Shown here one piece after another: positions 1 through 6,004 of a stretch of 6,272 nt of DNA; position 1 is the first letter of the stretch, and each line of letters begins with the position of its first letter. The translations under genes and the position numbers were made by a program. This DNA comes from CAYYNP01 sp964472545 (GTDB taxonomy: Bacteria; Planctomycetota; Planctomycetia; Pirellulales; Thermoguttaceae), in assembly GCA_964472545.1 (NCBI GenBank), contig CAYYNP010000436.1:1-6272 (forward strand). The letters are read 5' to 3'. The notes below the pieces were generated by a model. That model was not told the DNA's origin and did no database searches. It was given only the letters and a program-made list of their open reading frames with translations.

Positions 1-134
1 TGCTGCCGTTGCCCGTTGATCCGGTGACCCCGCCCGATCCGGTGCTGCCGTTGCCCGTTGATCCGGTGACCCCGCCCGATCCGGTGCTGCCGTTGCCGGT
101 CGATCCGGTGACCCCGCCCGATCCGGTAACGCCG
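1..134 (+). repeat. 42-bp in-frame tandem repeat encoding VDPVTPPDPVLPLP
   Basis: Units at 9-50 and 51-92 are identical over 42 bases. Positions 1-8 match the last 8 bases of a further unit cut by the window edge. A third unit at 93-134 carries several substitutions, and a degraded half unit (VDPVTPPVP) follows to about 161. The unit is 14 codons, so copy-number change keeps the reading frame. Perfect identity of neighbouring units suggests recent expansion or homogenisation. Misassembly of such a repeat is also possible in a draft genome. Confidence 0.9.
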
Positions 135-401
135 GTCGATCCGGTGACTCCGCCCGTGCCGACGCCGCCGCCGGTCATCGACCCGTTCGGCAGCAACGAC
201 ACGGCGCCGATGCGTCAGTGGACCGACGCTTCGGGTCAGTACCAGGTCGAGGCCCGCTTCGTCAGCGTGTTGGACGACGGCGTCACGGTACGTCTGCTGA
301 AGTCGAACGGCCGCTACGTCCGCGTGGCCATGGACAAGCTCTGCCTGGCCGACCGGCAGATCGTCCGCAACCACCTCGATTCGATCGCCACGGCCTTCTA
401 A
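1..401 (+). CDS. Proline-rich protein with C-terminal SHD1 domain (5' end missing)
   Basis: The frame is open from the window edge (codons from position 3), so the true start lies upstream and only the last ~132 residues are visible. The first ~55 are a Pro/Asp/Val linker made of VDPVTPPDPVLPLP units. The last ~60 (about nt 207-386) fit the SHD1 (Sla1 homology domain 1) pattern: a WTDASGQY entry, then alternating strands with VSVLDDGVTVRLL and GRYVRVAMDKL, then an LADRQIV helix just before the TAA. SHD1 domains are frequent in planctomycete extracytoplasmic or membrane-linked proteins, usually as a small beta-barrel at one end; their bacterial ligand is not established as far as I know. The linker would be an extended, polyproline-like spacer. 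The upstream domain, which would tell the role, is outside the window. A terminator follows 64 bp after the stop, so this is the last gene of its transcript. The domain call is from sequence pattern; the function is unknown. Confidence 0.8.
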   Translation, partial: LPLPVDPVTPPDPVLPLPVDPVTPPDPVLPLPVDPVTPPDPVTPVDPVTPPVPTPPPVIDPFGSNDTAPMRQWTDASGQYQVEARFVSVLDDGVTVRLLKSNGRYVRVAMDKLCLADRQIVRNHLDSIATAF

Positions 402-465
402 GAGGGCCCGTTGGGCGAGCACGGACGCAACGCCCGTGGTGAAGAACCGAATGCCGGGTAGAATC

Positions 466-507
466 AGCTCCGGCGCAGGGAGAATCTGCGCCGGAGTTTT
501 CTTTTCT
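466..507 (+). terminator. Intrinsic (Rho-independent) terminator after the SHD1 gene
   Basis: A perfect 11-bp GC-rich stem pairs CTCCGGCGCAG (468-478) with CTGCGCCGGAG (486-496) across a 7-nt loop. It can be extended by a G-U and an A-U pair at the base (466-467 with 497-498). It is followed at once by a T-rich tract (TTTTCTTTTCTT, 497-508). The hairpin lies 64 bp after the SHD1 stop codon and about 57 bp before the next promoter, so it separates the two transcription units. Confidence 0.9.
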
Positions 508-564
508 TGCCTCGCTCGGCGTCCGTCCACGCTTCCGTTGCAGAGCCGAGTCTGACGCCCCACG

Positions 565-593
565 TTGACCGTAGTCCCCCTGTTGGGTATAGT
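565..593 (+). promoter_or_regulatory. Sigma70-type promoter of the symporter gene
   Basis: TTGACC (565-570) and TATAGT (588-593) are each one base from the -35 and -10 consensus and are separated by the ideal 17 bp. Transcription would start near 600, giving a leader of about 40 nt before the ATG at 642. The region between the preceding terminator and this promoter shows no operator-like palindrome that I could see. Planctomycete housekeeping promoters are assumed here to resemble the general sigma70 consensus. Confidence 0.65.
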
Positions 594-641
594 CGGACGA
601 TCGCTCGCCCGTTCCGACTTCCCTAGCGAGGGGGATTCCAC

Positions 642-2555
642 ATGGATCCGGCCATCGTCTTCGACATCGTTGTCTTTCTTGCCTTCATTGGCGCCGTGAT
701 CACCGTCGGCATTCTCAAGAGCCGACACGAGAAGGACAGCGAGTCGTACTTCCTTGCCGGCCGTGGACTGCTCTGGTGGTTGATCGGCTTCTCGCTGATT
801 GCGGCCAACATCTCCACCGAACAGTTTGTGGGGATGTCGGGCCAGGCGGCCAACGACAACGTAGGCCTGGCCATCGCCAGTTACGAGTGGATTGCGGCAA
901 TCACGCTGGTGGTGGTGGCCTTCTTCTTCCTGCCGAAGTTCCTCAGCAGCGGCATCTACACGATCCCGGAATTTCTCGAGTACCGCTACAACCACTTGGC
1001 GCGGACGATCATGTCGGTGCTGATGATGTTGACTTACGTTGGTGTGACGATCGCGGCCGTGATCTACTCCGGCGCCAAGACGGTCGACGTCCTCTTTGGC
1101 GATCAAGACGTTCTGCCCTTTCTCTCGCTGAACGTGGTCACGGCATCCTGGATCATCGGCGTGCTGGCGGCGGTCTACGTTGCCGCCGGAGGGCTAAAGG
1201 CCTGTGCCTGGGCCGACTTGCTGCAAGGTTCCGCCCTGATTATCGGCGGCGCAATCGTGGTGATCTTGGCTATGAACGCCTTGGGGCAGGCCGAGCCGGC
1301 CGACGTGGGCCTCTCCGCCGAGATGGCCGACGCGGGGGCCCTCGAGAGATTCCAGACACTCAACGGCGACAAACTGCACATGCGCCTGCCGGCTGCAAGT
1401 ACCGTCCTGCCTTGGACTGCGCTGATCATCGGAATTTGGATTCCCAACTTCTACTACTGGGGACTGAATCAGTACATCACCCAGCGGACGCTCGGCGCCA
1501 GTTCGCTGGGCGAAGGGCAGAAGGGAATTGTCTTTGCTGCCGGCTTGAAGCTGATCATTCCCTTTATCATCGTCATTCCGGGCATCATCGCGTTCAACCT
1601 CTACAAGACGGAGATGCAATCCGACGCGTCGAAGACGACGAACGCGGACGCCCGAGCGAAGTACGAGGAAGTCAAAGCCAATCCGGCTGCGGCCAAGGTC
1701 GCCTTCAAGTTCGACAGGGACTTCGCCGAACTCTACCCCGACGACGCACGAAAACTAATCGAGTTCAACAGCCAAGCGGCGGGTGTTGCCGTTCCGCAGG
1801 CCGATTCCCTGGCCGCACAGAACGACCAACTACTGGCGAGTATCCCCAAGGATAAGAAGATCGAAGTCCAGAAGGGAATGATCGGCTATCAGTACGATTC
1901 TGCGTTCGGCCTGCTGATCAAGGAGTTGATCCCCACCGGACTGCGAGGATTCATGCTGGCAGCCATTCTGGGCGCCGTGATGAGTTCGCTGGCCTCGATG
2001 CTCAATGCGGCTTCTACGATCTTCACGATGGACATCTACAAGCAGTACATCAACCGGGAAGCCTCACAGACCAGTCTGGTCGCCGTAGGGCGCGTCTGCG
2101 TGTTGGTGTTCGTGGTTGTCGGCTGCCTGATCTCGCCGCTGTTAGGCAACCCCGCCTTCGGTGGCATCTTCAACTACATTCAGGAGTTCCAGGGATTCCT
2201 GTCTCCGGGCGTCCTGGCAATCTTCGTGTTCGGGTTGTTCGTCCATCGGGCTCCCCGGGCTTGCGGCGTGGTCGGCATGGTGCTCAGCCCGGTGATCTAC
2301 GGTGCGCTGATGGCGGTCCCGCACGATCTGACCGACTGGACGCCGCTGCTGCTGGGCTGCTTCCTGAATCGGATGGCCGTGACGTTCGTCTGCCTGTTAG
2401 TGGTCCTCACCGCGATGACGCTTGCCAATCCGTTGAAGGAACCGGTCACGCTGCCCACGCAGTCGAAGATCAACTTGGACTCGTCGTCCGGAGCCAAAGT
2501 ATTCGGCATTGTGGTGATCGTGGTGACCGTGGCCTTGTACATCTACTTCTGGTAG
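642..2555 (+). CDS. Sodium:solute symporter, vSGLT-like (probable Na+/sugar cotransporter)
   Basis: A 637-residue inner-membrane protein of the SSS/SLC5 family with about 14 predicted membrane segments, which would couple Na+ entry to uptake of a solute, probably a hexose. ATG at 642 is well placed 7 nt after GAGGGGG (628-634). Aligned from memory to Vibrio vSGLT, the Na2 site is intact: A54 and I57 in AANIS, and A445, S448 and S449 in VMSSLASMLN. The sugar-contact residues also appear intact: Q61, E82, N269, Y272, K303 and Q514, with the gate residues M65, Y81 and F510. The one change noticed is A85 at the vSGLT Ser91 position, where human SGLT1 also has Ala as I recall. Oddity: the loop between core helices 7 and 8 (about 322-431) is ~110 hydrophilic residues, far longer than in vSGLT. 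It has its own promoter and is monocistronic; the next gene is convergent. Family is certain; the sugar specificity is inference. Confidence 0.93.
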   Translation: MDPAIVFDIVVFLAFIGAVITVGILKSRHEKDSESYFLAGRGLLWWLIGFSLIAANISTEQFVGMSGQAANDNVGLAIASYEWIAAITLVVVAFFFLPKFLSSGIYTIPEFLEYRYNHLARTIMSVLMMLTYVGVTIAAVIYSGAKTVDVLFGDQDVLPFLSLNVVTASWIIGVLAAVYVAAGGLKACAWADLLQGSALIIGGAIVVILAMNALGQAEPADVGLSAEMADAGALERFQTLNGDKLHMRLPAASTVLPWTALIIGIWIPNFYYWGLNQYITQRTLGASSLGEGQKGIVFAAGLKLIIPFIIVIPGIIAFNLYKTEMQSDASKTTNADARAKYEEVKANPAAAKVAFKFDRDFAELYPDDARKLIEFNSQAAGVAVPQADSLAAQNDQLLASIPKDKKIEVQKGMIGYQYDSAFGLLIKELIPTGLRGFMLAAILGAVMSSLASMLNAASTIFTMDIYKQYINREASQTSLVAVGRVCVLVFVVVGCLISPLLGNPAFGGIFNYIQEFQGFLSPGVLAIFVFGLFVHRAPRACGVVGMVLSPVIYGALMAVPHDLTDWTPLLLGCFLNRMAVTFVCLLVVLTAMTLANPLKEPVTLPTQSKINLDSSSGAKVFGIVVIVVTVALYIYFW

Positions 2556-2574
2556 ATGCGAACCGAGTGAAGTC

Positions 2575-2648
2575 GTAGGGTGCGTCTGGACGCACCACGA
2601 GCATGGGTAGATGCCGCTTGTTCTGCGGTGCGTCCGGACGCACCCTAC
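2575..2648. repeat. REP doublet (REPIN/BIME-like) between convergent genes
   Basis: Two 22-bp units face each other. The left one (2575-2596, + strand) reads GTAG then GGTGCGTC-TG-GACGCACC. The right one (2627-2648, read on the minus strand) reads GTAG then GGTGCGTC-CG-GACGCACC. Each unit is an 8-bp stem hairpin behind a GTAG tetranucleotide, and the two units are inverted copies with one mismatch, separated by 30 bp. This is the architecture of REP doublets mobilised by RAYT (IS200-like TnpA-REP) transposases, where GTAG or GGAG sits 5' of the palindrome. The doublet starts 20 nt after the symporter stop, and the TAG inside the right GTAG is the stop codon of the minus-strand gene. It may also stop transcription from both sides, though no T-tract follows. 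No RAYT gene is in the window. Confidence 0.75.
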
Positions 2649-4204
2649 TCCGCGTTCGCCGTCTCCACCAACCCCTGCCAGAAGTCGCGGGCCTGGCGAT
2701 GATGCGCGATCACCTCGGCCTGCCGGGCCGGATCGGCCAGCTTGAGTTGCCGGGCGCGCTCGTAGACCCAATCGAGGAAGAACTGCGCCGCGCTACGGCT
2801 GATCCGCCGCTGCGGGCCGATCTCGACGTAGTACGGCCCGGTCATGGCGAAGCGATACGCCTTGGGCGTGTCGGTCACCGCGCGGAGCAGAAACCAGCCG
2901 CTTCGCTCAAACGCCATCTTCGGCAACCGCCCGGACTTCGCGTAGTCCTCGAAGCGGATCGATTGGGCGACGCGGCCGTCTCGGACCACTTCGAGATAGC
3001 TGATCGGCTCGCGGGTCGAGAGCGTCAGGCCCAACTCGAACTCGGGCTTCTCGTCCTCGGCAAACTGGAAGACGTGGCCGGGCAGATGGCCCCAGACGGT
3101 CGGCTGCAGCAACGGACCGTTGGTCACCACGACCCGGCCGGCACGCAGGCCTTCGAACCACTTGGCGTAGCTGAATGTGCCGTCGAGCTGCACGTACATC
3201 CGGTTGTAACCGACCGGGTTCGGCGCCACGCCCGAGCCGCTGCCGGCACTGGGCGGAATCCGCAACCCGCAATCGAGCAGCTTGAAGTAGACGTCCTGCG
3301 ACCAGCGGGCGTTGCCGCGAGGCGGCGGATAGAGCGATTTGTCGCGCGGCTTGCCGTCGCCTTCGCTGCCGGTAAGCGTGCCGCGGCAGAAGCCCTCGTG
3401 GGCGATCTGAATCGAATCGACCTGCCCCGCGGCCACCAGCATCGGCAGGTCCCACCAGTAGGAACGCGTAGCGTCGATCCACAGCCCGTCGTGTTGCCGG
3501 GCTTCGATGGCGTGCTTGACCAGCGGTGGATACTCCCATGCCGCGGCGCCGGCCTGTTCCGGACGAACGCGCAACAGCGGGCTAGGGGCATTGAAATAGA
3601 GCAGTTCCGTGCCCGCCTGAGAGTGCCCGCCGGCCATCACGTGATAACTGCGGTCGCGGTCGAAAGTCACCAACGGCTCCTTCGGCCGCGGCAGGTTGCC
3701 CATCAGATCCTTGTCGTTGAACCACGTAACGACTTGGGCCACGTGCAGATCGTCGGCGTCCATCAGCAACTCTATGTCCTTAAGCGGCCGGCGGACGTTC
3801 AGGTCGCCGGAGTACCAGCCGCCGTCGGTCATGTCGACGAAACGGCCCAAATCGACCTTCTTGGTATCGTCGGCAAAGTTATCGATGCGAAAGTGGCCCT
3901 CACGGGTGGGGTATTCCAGGCCGCGCTCGATCTCGAACGTGTAGTTGCCCACGGGCAGTTTGAGCAAGATCTTGTCGCGAAAGACGAAATGATCGTGCCA
4001 GAACGGGGCCCCCTTGGGCCGCCGCGAGGTGCCTCGGCTGCTGTGCAGGTGCATGCGACAGGCGATCGGTTTGCCCGTCTCGCGTTCGACGACGGAAATC
4101 TCGAGCTGTCCTCCGGCTGCCCGGGAGGTCGACATTATGAGAAACAGCAGCATTGAGAGCCGTCGGATTGCGGCCCGTTTTGGGGATTTCATGGACATCG
4201 TCAT
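2645..4204 (-). CDS. Secreted CehA/McbA-like (PHP-related) protein lacking the HxH metal motif
   Basis: A 519-residue exported protein. The N-terminus has basic residues (KRAAIRR), a hydrophobic core (LSMLLFLIM, 17-24) and a probable signal peptidase site near S28-A30. Residues ~33-100 resemble a carboxypeptidase-regulatory-like beta domain (LEISVVERETGKPIACRM, then PFWHDHFVF and VGNYTFEIERG). From ~128 the order of blocks recalls planctomycete CehA/McbA-type proteins related to the PHP metallohydrolases: GGWYSGDLNV (128-137), WWDLPMLVAAGQVDSI (250-265), PNPVGYNRMYVQLDG (328-342), GLRAGRVVVTNGPLL (352-366), then a beta-rich tail. The block that normally reads GDLHVH is GDLNVR, and a GSxSH-like site reads GSGSG (321-325), so metal binding may be lost. 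ATGs at 4204, 4198 and 4192 compete; none has a clear Shine-Dalgarno. The stop lies in a REP unit. Family placement is from memory of motifs; export is well supported, substrate and activity are unknown. Confidence 0.8.
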   Translation of the reverse strand: MTMSMKSPKRAAIRRLSMLLFLIMSTSRAAGGQLEISVVERETGKPIACRMHLHSSRGTSRRPKGAPFWHDHFVFRDKILLKLPVGNYTFEIERGLEYPTREGHFRIDNFADDTKKVDLGRFVDMTDGGWYSGDLNVRRPLKDIELLMDADDLHVAQVVTWFNDKDLMGNLPRPKEPLVTFDRDRSYHVMAGGHSQAGTELLYFNAPSPLLRVRPEQAGAAAWEYPPLVKHAIEARQHDGLWIDATRSYWWDLPMLVAAGQVDSIQIAHEGFCRGTLTGSEGDGKPRDKSLYPPPRGNARWSQDVYFKLLDCGLRIPPSAGSGSGVAPNPVGYNRMYVQLDGTFSYAKWFEGLRAGRVVVTNGPLLQPTVWGHLPGHVFQFAEDEKPEFELGLTLSTREPISYLEVVRDGRVAQSIRFEDYAKSGRLPKMAFERSGWFLLRAVTDTPKAYRFAMTGPYYVEIGPQRRISRSAAQFFLDWVYERARQLKLADPARQAEVIAHHRQARDFWQGLVETANAE

Positions 4205-4232
4205 ATCGGGAACAGGAATCGGGGTCTGCGCA

Positions 4233-4241
4233 ATTTTAGCA
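4233..4241 (-). promoter_or_regulatory. Extended -10 promoter candidate for the secreted protein gene
   Basis: On the minus strand TGC-TAAAAT (4241 down to 4233) fits an extended -10 element, one base from TATAAT. No good -35 lies at the usual distance, as expected for extended -10 promoters. Transcription would start near 4226, leaving a leader of roughly 22 nt to the ATG at 4204. It is the only AT-rich patch in this stretch. The start site is not otherwise supported. Confidence 0.4.
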
Positions 4242-4270
4242 CGCGGCCACTCTTGATCGGCCCACTCGGC

Positions 4271-4300
4271 TTGATGCCCCTAAAGCCGGAAACGTACAAT
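4271..4300 (+). promoter_or_regulatory. Promoter candidate for the J-protein/rnpA/yidD cluster (near-leaderless)
   Basis: TTGATG (4271-4276) and TACAAT (4295-4300) are separated by 18 bp and each is close to consensus. The predicted start, about 7 nt past the -10, falls at 4306-4308, only 1-3 nt before the ATG at 4309. The mRNA would therefore be leaderless or nearly so, which agrees with the lack of any Shine-Dalgarno upstream of that ATG. A CIRCE-type heat-shock operator (TTAGCACTC-N9-GAGTGCTAA) was looked for and is not present; TTAGCACGC at 4236-4244 resembles only one half and has no partner. Confidence 0.45.
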
Positions 4301-4308
4301 GGTCCATC

Positions 4309-5310
4309 ATGGCAGAAGACTACTACAAGACGCTGGGCATCCGCCGCGGCGCTTCGCAGGCGGAGATTCAGAAGGCCTATCGCGAGTTGGCGCGGAAATA
4401 CCATCCCGATCTCAACCCCGACGACGAACAGGCCACCCAAAAGTTCCAAGAGGTCCAAAAGGCCTTTGAGGTGCTCAACGACTCCGAGAAGCGGGAGATG
4501 TACGACCGCTACGGCAGCGGGTTCGAGTCGATGGGTAAAAGCGGCCCAAGAGGAGGGGGACCGTGGACAACCGGCTCCGGCCCGGAATTCTCTTTCGAGG
4601 ATCTCGACCTGGGACAATTCTTCCAGCAGGGTTTTGGTGGTGCGGGGCAGGGCGGCGCAGGGCTGGGAGGCGCTGGTCTGGGCGGGGGATTCGGCGACAT
4701 CTTCAGCCAGTTTCGCCAGGGCGCGGGTGCGCAGCAGACGAGAAAACGCGGCTCTGCACGCCGGCGTGGCGCCGACGTCCATCACGAGTTGCCCGTCCCG
4801 TTCACCACGGCCATCAACGGCGACGAGGTGCAGATCACCGTACAGCGCGAGACGGGCAAGACCGAGCGGATTTCGGTCAAGATCCCCCCGGGCATAGAAG
4901 ACGGCCAGAAGATCCGCATCCGCGGCCAGGGCGAAAAGGCCCCCCGCCGCGGCACCCCCGGCGACATCCTGATCACCATCCGCGTTGCGCCGCATCCCAG
5001 CTTTCAACGCCGGGGCAATCAACTCTCGGTGCGCGTGCCGGTCACATTGGCCGAGGCCGCGCTGGGTGCGAAGATCGACGTGCCCACGCCCAAGGGGGTC
5101 GTGACGTTGAGCGTTCCGCCGGGAACTTCCAGCGGCACCAAGCTGCGCGTCAAAGGCCACGGTGTCGCTTCGGCCAACGGGCCCGCCGGCGACTTGTTGG
5201 CCGAGATGCAAATCGTACTGCCCGACGAACTCGACGACGCCGACCGGAAGATCCTGCAGGAACTCGACCAGCGTCATCTCCAAAACCCCCGCGCCAATCT
5301 GAGCTGGTAG
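4309..5310 (+). CDS. DnaJ/CbpA-type co-chaperone without zinc finger (class B J-protein)
   Basis: A 333-residue J-domain protein that would stimulate a DnaK-type Hsp70 ATPase and deliver unfolded clients in the cytoplasm. The J domain spans ~4-70, with YYKTLGI at the start, the catalytic HPD at 32-34 and the helix IV end YDRYGSG. A Gly/Phe-rich linker follows (~71-140), including tandem GAGLGG-like units near 115-127 and FGDIFSQF (128-135). Two beta-sandwich client-binding domains come next: CTD I ~153-229 (with KIPPGIEDGQKIRIRGQG) and CTD II ~233-304 (with VSVP-like repeats, SVPPGTSSGTKLRVKGHG). No CxxCxGxG repeat is present, so it is the CbpA type and not canonical DnaJ; the length suits that class. 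The start is fixed by the canonical MAEDYYKTLG beginning, although no Shine-Dalgarno precedes it. rnpA follows after 4 nt, which indicates one transcript and possible translational coupling. No grpE or dnaK is nearby. Confidence 0.93.
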   Translation: MAEDYYKTLGIRRGASQAEIQKAYRELARKYHPDLNPDDEQATQKFQEVQKAFEVLNDSEKREMYDRYGSGFESMGKSGPRGGGPWTTGSGPEFSFEDLDLGQFFQQGFGGAGQGGAGLGGAGLGGGFGDIFSQFRQGAGAQQTRKRGSARRRGADVHHELPVPFTTAINGDEVQITVQRETGKTERISVKIPPGIEDGQKIRIRGQGEKAPRRGTPGDILITIRVAPHPSFQRRGNQLSVRVPVTLAEAALGAKIDVPTPKGVVTLSVPPGTSSGTKLRVKGHGVASANGPAGDLLAEMQIVLPDELDDADRKILQELDQRHLQNPRANLSW

Positions 5311-5314
5311 GCCG

Positions 5315-5695
5315 ATGGCCGACTTTCGATTCCTCGCCGAACACCATTTGCGCGACGGCCCCGATTTCCAGCGGGCGTATCGGCGACGCTGCGCCGCCTC
5401 GGACGACATGTTGCTCGTGTACGGCCATCCCAATGGGCTCGATCATCCGCGGCTGGGACTATCGGTTTCGCGAAAGGTGGGGCCGGCGGTGATCCGCAAT
5501 CGGTGGAAGCGGCTGATTCGCGAGGCGTTTCGGCTGGAACGTGCGGCACTGCCGGTGGGCGTCGATTTGGTGGTCATCCCGCGCCGCGATGTCCGGCCGG
5601 AACTGGGCGCTTTGCGCCGCTCGTTGCGAGGCCTGGCCGGTCGAGTGGCCCGGAAACTGAAACCAAAGCGGTCGACCGCCGACGCGGCGACTTGA
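5315..5695 (+). CDS. rnpA: Ribonuclease P protein component
   Basis: A 126-residue basic protein, the usual size for RnpA. It binds the catalytic RNase P RNA and helps it recognise precursor tRNAs for 5' leader removal. Seen in order: the N-terminal LRDGPDFQRAYRRR segment (family form: K/R-x-x-x-DF-x-x-V/A-Y), the strand RLGLSVSRKVGPAV (46-59), and the RNR signature RNRWKRLIREAFR (61-73), which contacts the RNA. After that come VGVDLVVIPRRDV (81-93) and a basic C-terminal helix and tail rich in Arg/Lys. ATG lies 4 nt after the J-protein stop, with only a weak GGTAGG upstream, so expression probably depends on coupling to the preceding gene. rpmH, the usual upstream partner, is absent; the J-protein gene occupies its place. 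The identification is firm from the RNR motif and the adjacent yidD. Confidence 0.95.
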   Translation: MADFRFLAEHHLRDGPDFQRAYRRRCAASDDMLLVYGHPNGLDHPRLGLSVSRKVGPAVIRNRWKRLIREAFRLERAALPVGVDLVVIPRRDVRPELGALRRSLRGLAGRVARKLKPKRSTADAAT

Positions 5696-5725
5696 CACTC
5701 ACGCACGCCGCTTCGGGAGGTTGCC

Positions 5726-5980
5726 GTGCCGCCGAGCCAGATGCGCCGAATGGCCCGATTCGTGTTAGGCGTCCCCGGCCTGCTGCTGATCGTCGCGGCC
5801 CGGCTCTACCAGCGGCTTCTGAGCCCCTTGTTGGGCCGCCACTGCCGCTTTGAGCCGACCTGTAGCGCGTATTTCATCGAGTCGGTCCGCAAGTACGGGG
5901 CCATCCGCGGCACCTGGCGCGGCGTGCGGCGGATCTGCCGGTGTCATCCGTGGAATCCGGGGGGGTATGATCCGCCGTAG
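5726..5980 (+). CDS. yidD: Membrane protein insertion efficiency factor
   Basis: An 84-residue YidD protein, which assists insertion of membrane proteins together with YidC and SecYEG, at the inner face of the cytoplasmic membrane. An N-terminal hydrophobic or amphipathic stretch (FVLGVPGLLLIVAARLY, 12-28) precedes the highly conserved core: RLLSPLLGRHCRFEPTCSAY (30-49), then ESVRKYGAIRG (52-62), GVRRICRCHPWNPGGYDPP (66-84). The family's cysteines are visible at 40, 46, 71 and 73. GTG at 5726 is preferred because GGGAGG (5715-5720) sits 5 nt upstream; the ATG at 5741 has no ribosome site. It follows rnpA by 30 nt, the common order. yidC, which usually comes next, does not follow within the window. 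No intrinsic terminator is evident downstream. Confidence 0.95.
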   Translation: MPPSQMRRMARFVLGVPGLLLIVAARLYQRLLSPLLGRHCRFEPTCSAYFIESVRKYGAIRGTWRGVRRICRCHPWNPGGYDPP

Positions 5981-6004
5981 GCTCACGCCGCGCAAAAGGG
6001 GGAA

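Noticed and set aside
1..161. Possible CRISPR-like array because of regular 42-bp repeats.
   Set aside because: There are no spacers; units abut directly, keep the codon frame and encode the protein linker.
776..1855. A 359-codon open frame inside the symporter gene in another + frame.
   Set aside because: Arg/Gly-rich shadow translation; the symporter frame is unmistakable.
2551..2614. Direct repeat GGTAGATGC at 2551-2559 and 2606-2614, as a possible insertion duplication around the left REP unit.
   Set aside because: The copies are not placed at the boundaries of either REP unit, and a 9-bp match across the symporter stop codon can be chance.
2603..4156. A 517-codon open frame on the + strand.
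   Set aside because: It is antisense to the secreted-protein gene, is Arg/Leu/Val-rich with no recognisable domain, and starts inside the REP doublet. The minus-strand frame has a signal peptide and conserved motifs. Long antisense frames are expected in GC-rich coding DNA.
4236..4244. TTAGCACGC resembling one half of the CIRCE heat-shock operator upstream of the J-protein gene.
   Set aside because: One mismatch in the half-site and no inverted partner at 9-bp spacing.
4201..5433. A 410-codon open frame on the minus strand across the J-protein and rnpA genes.
   Set aside because: It is the shadow of two firmly identified genes; its translation is low-complexity and resembles no family I know.
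5981..6004. A terminator after yidD.
   Set aside because: No stem followed by a T-tract was found in this stretch; the end of the transcript is unknown.
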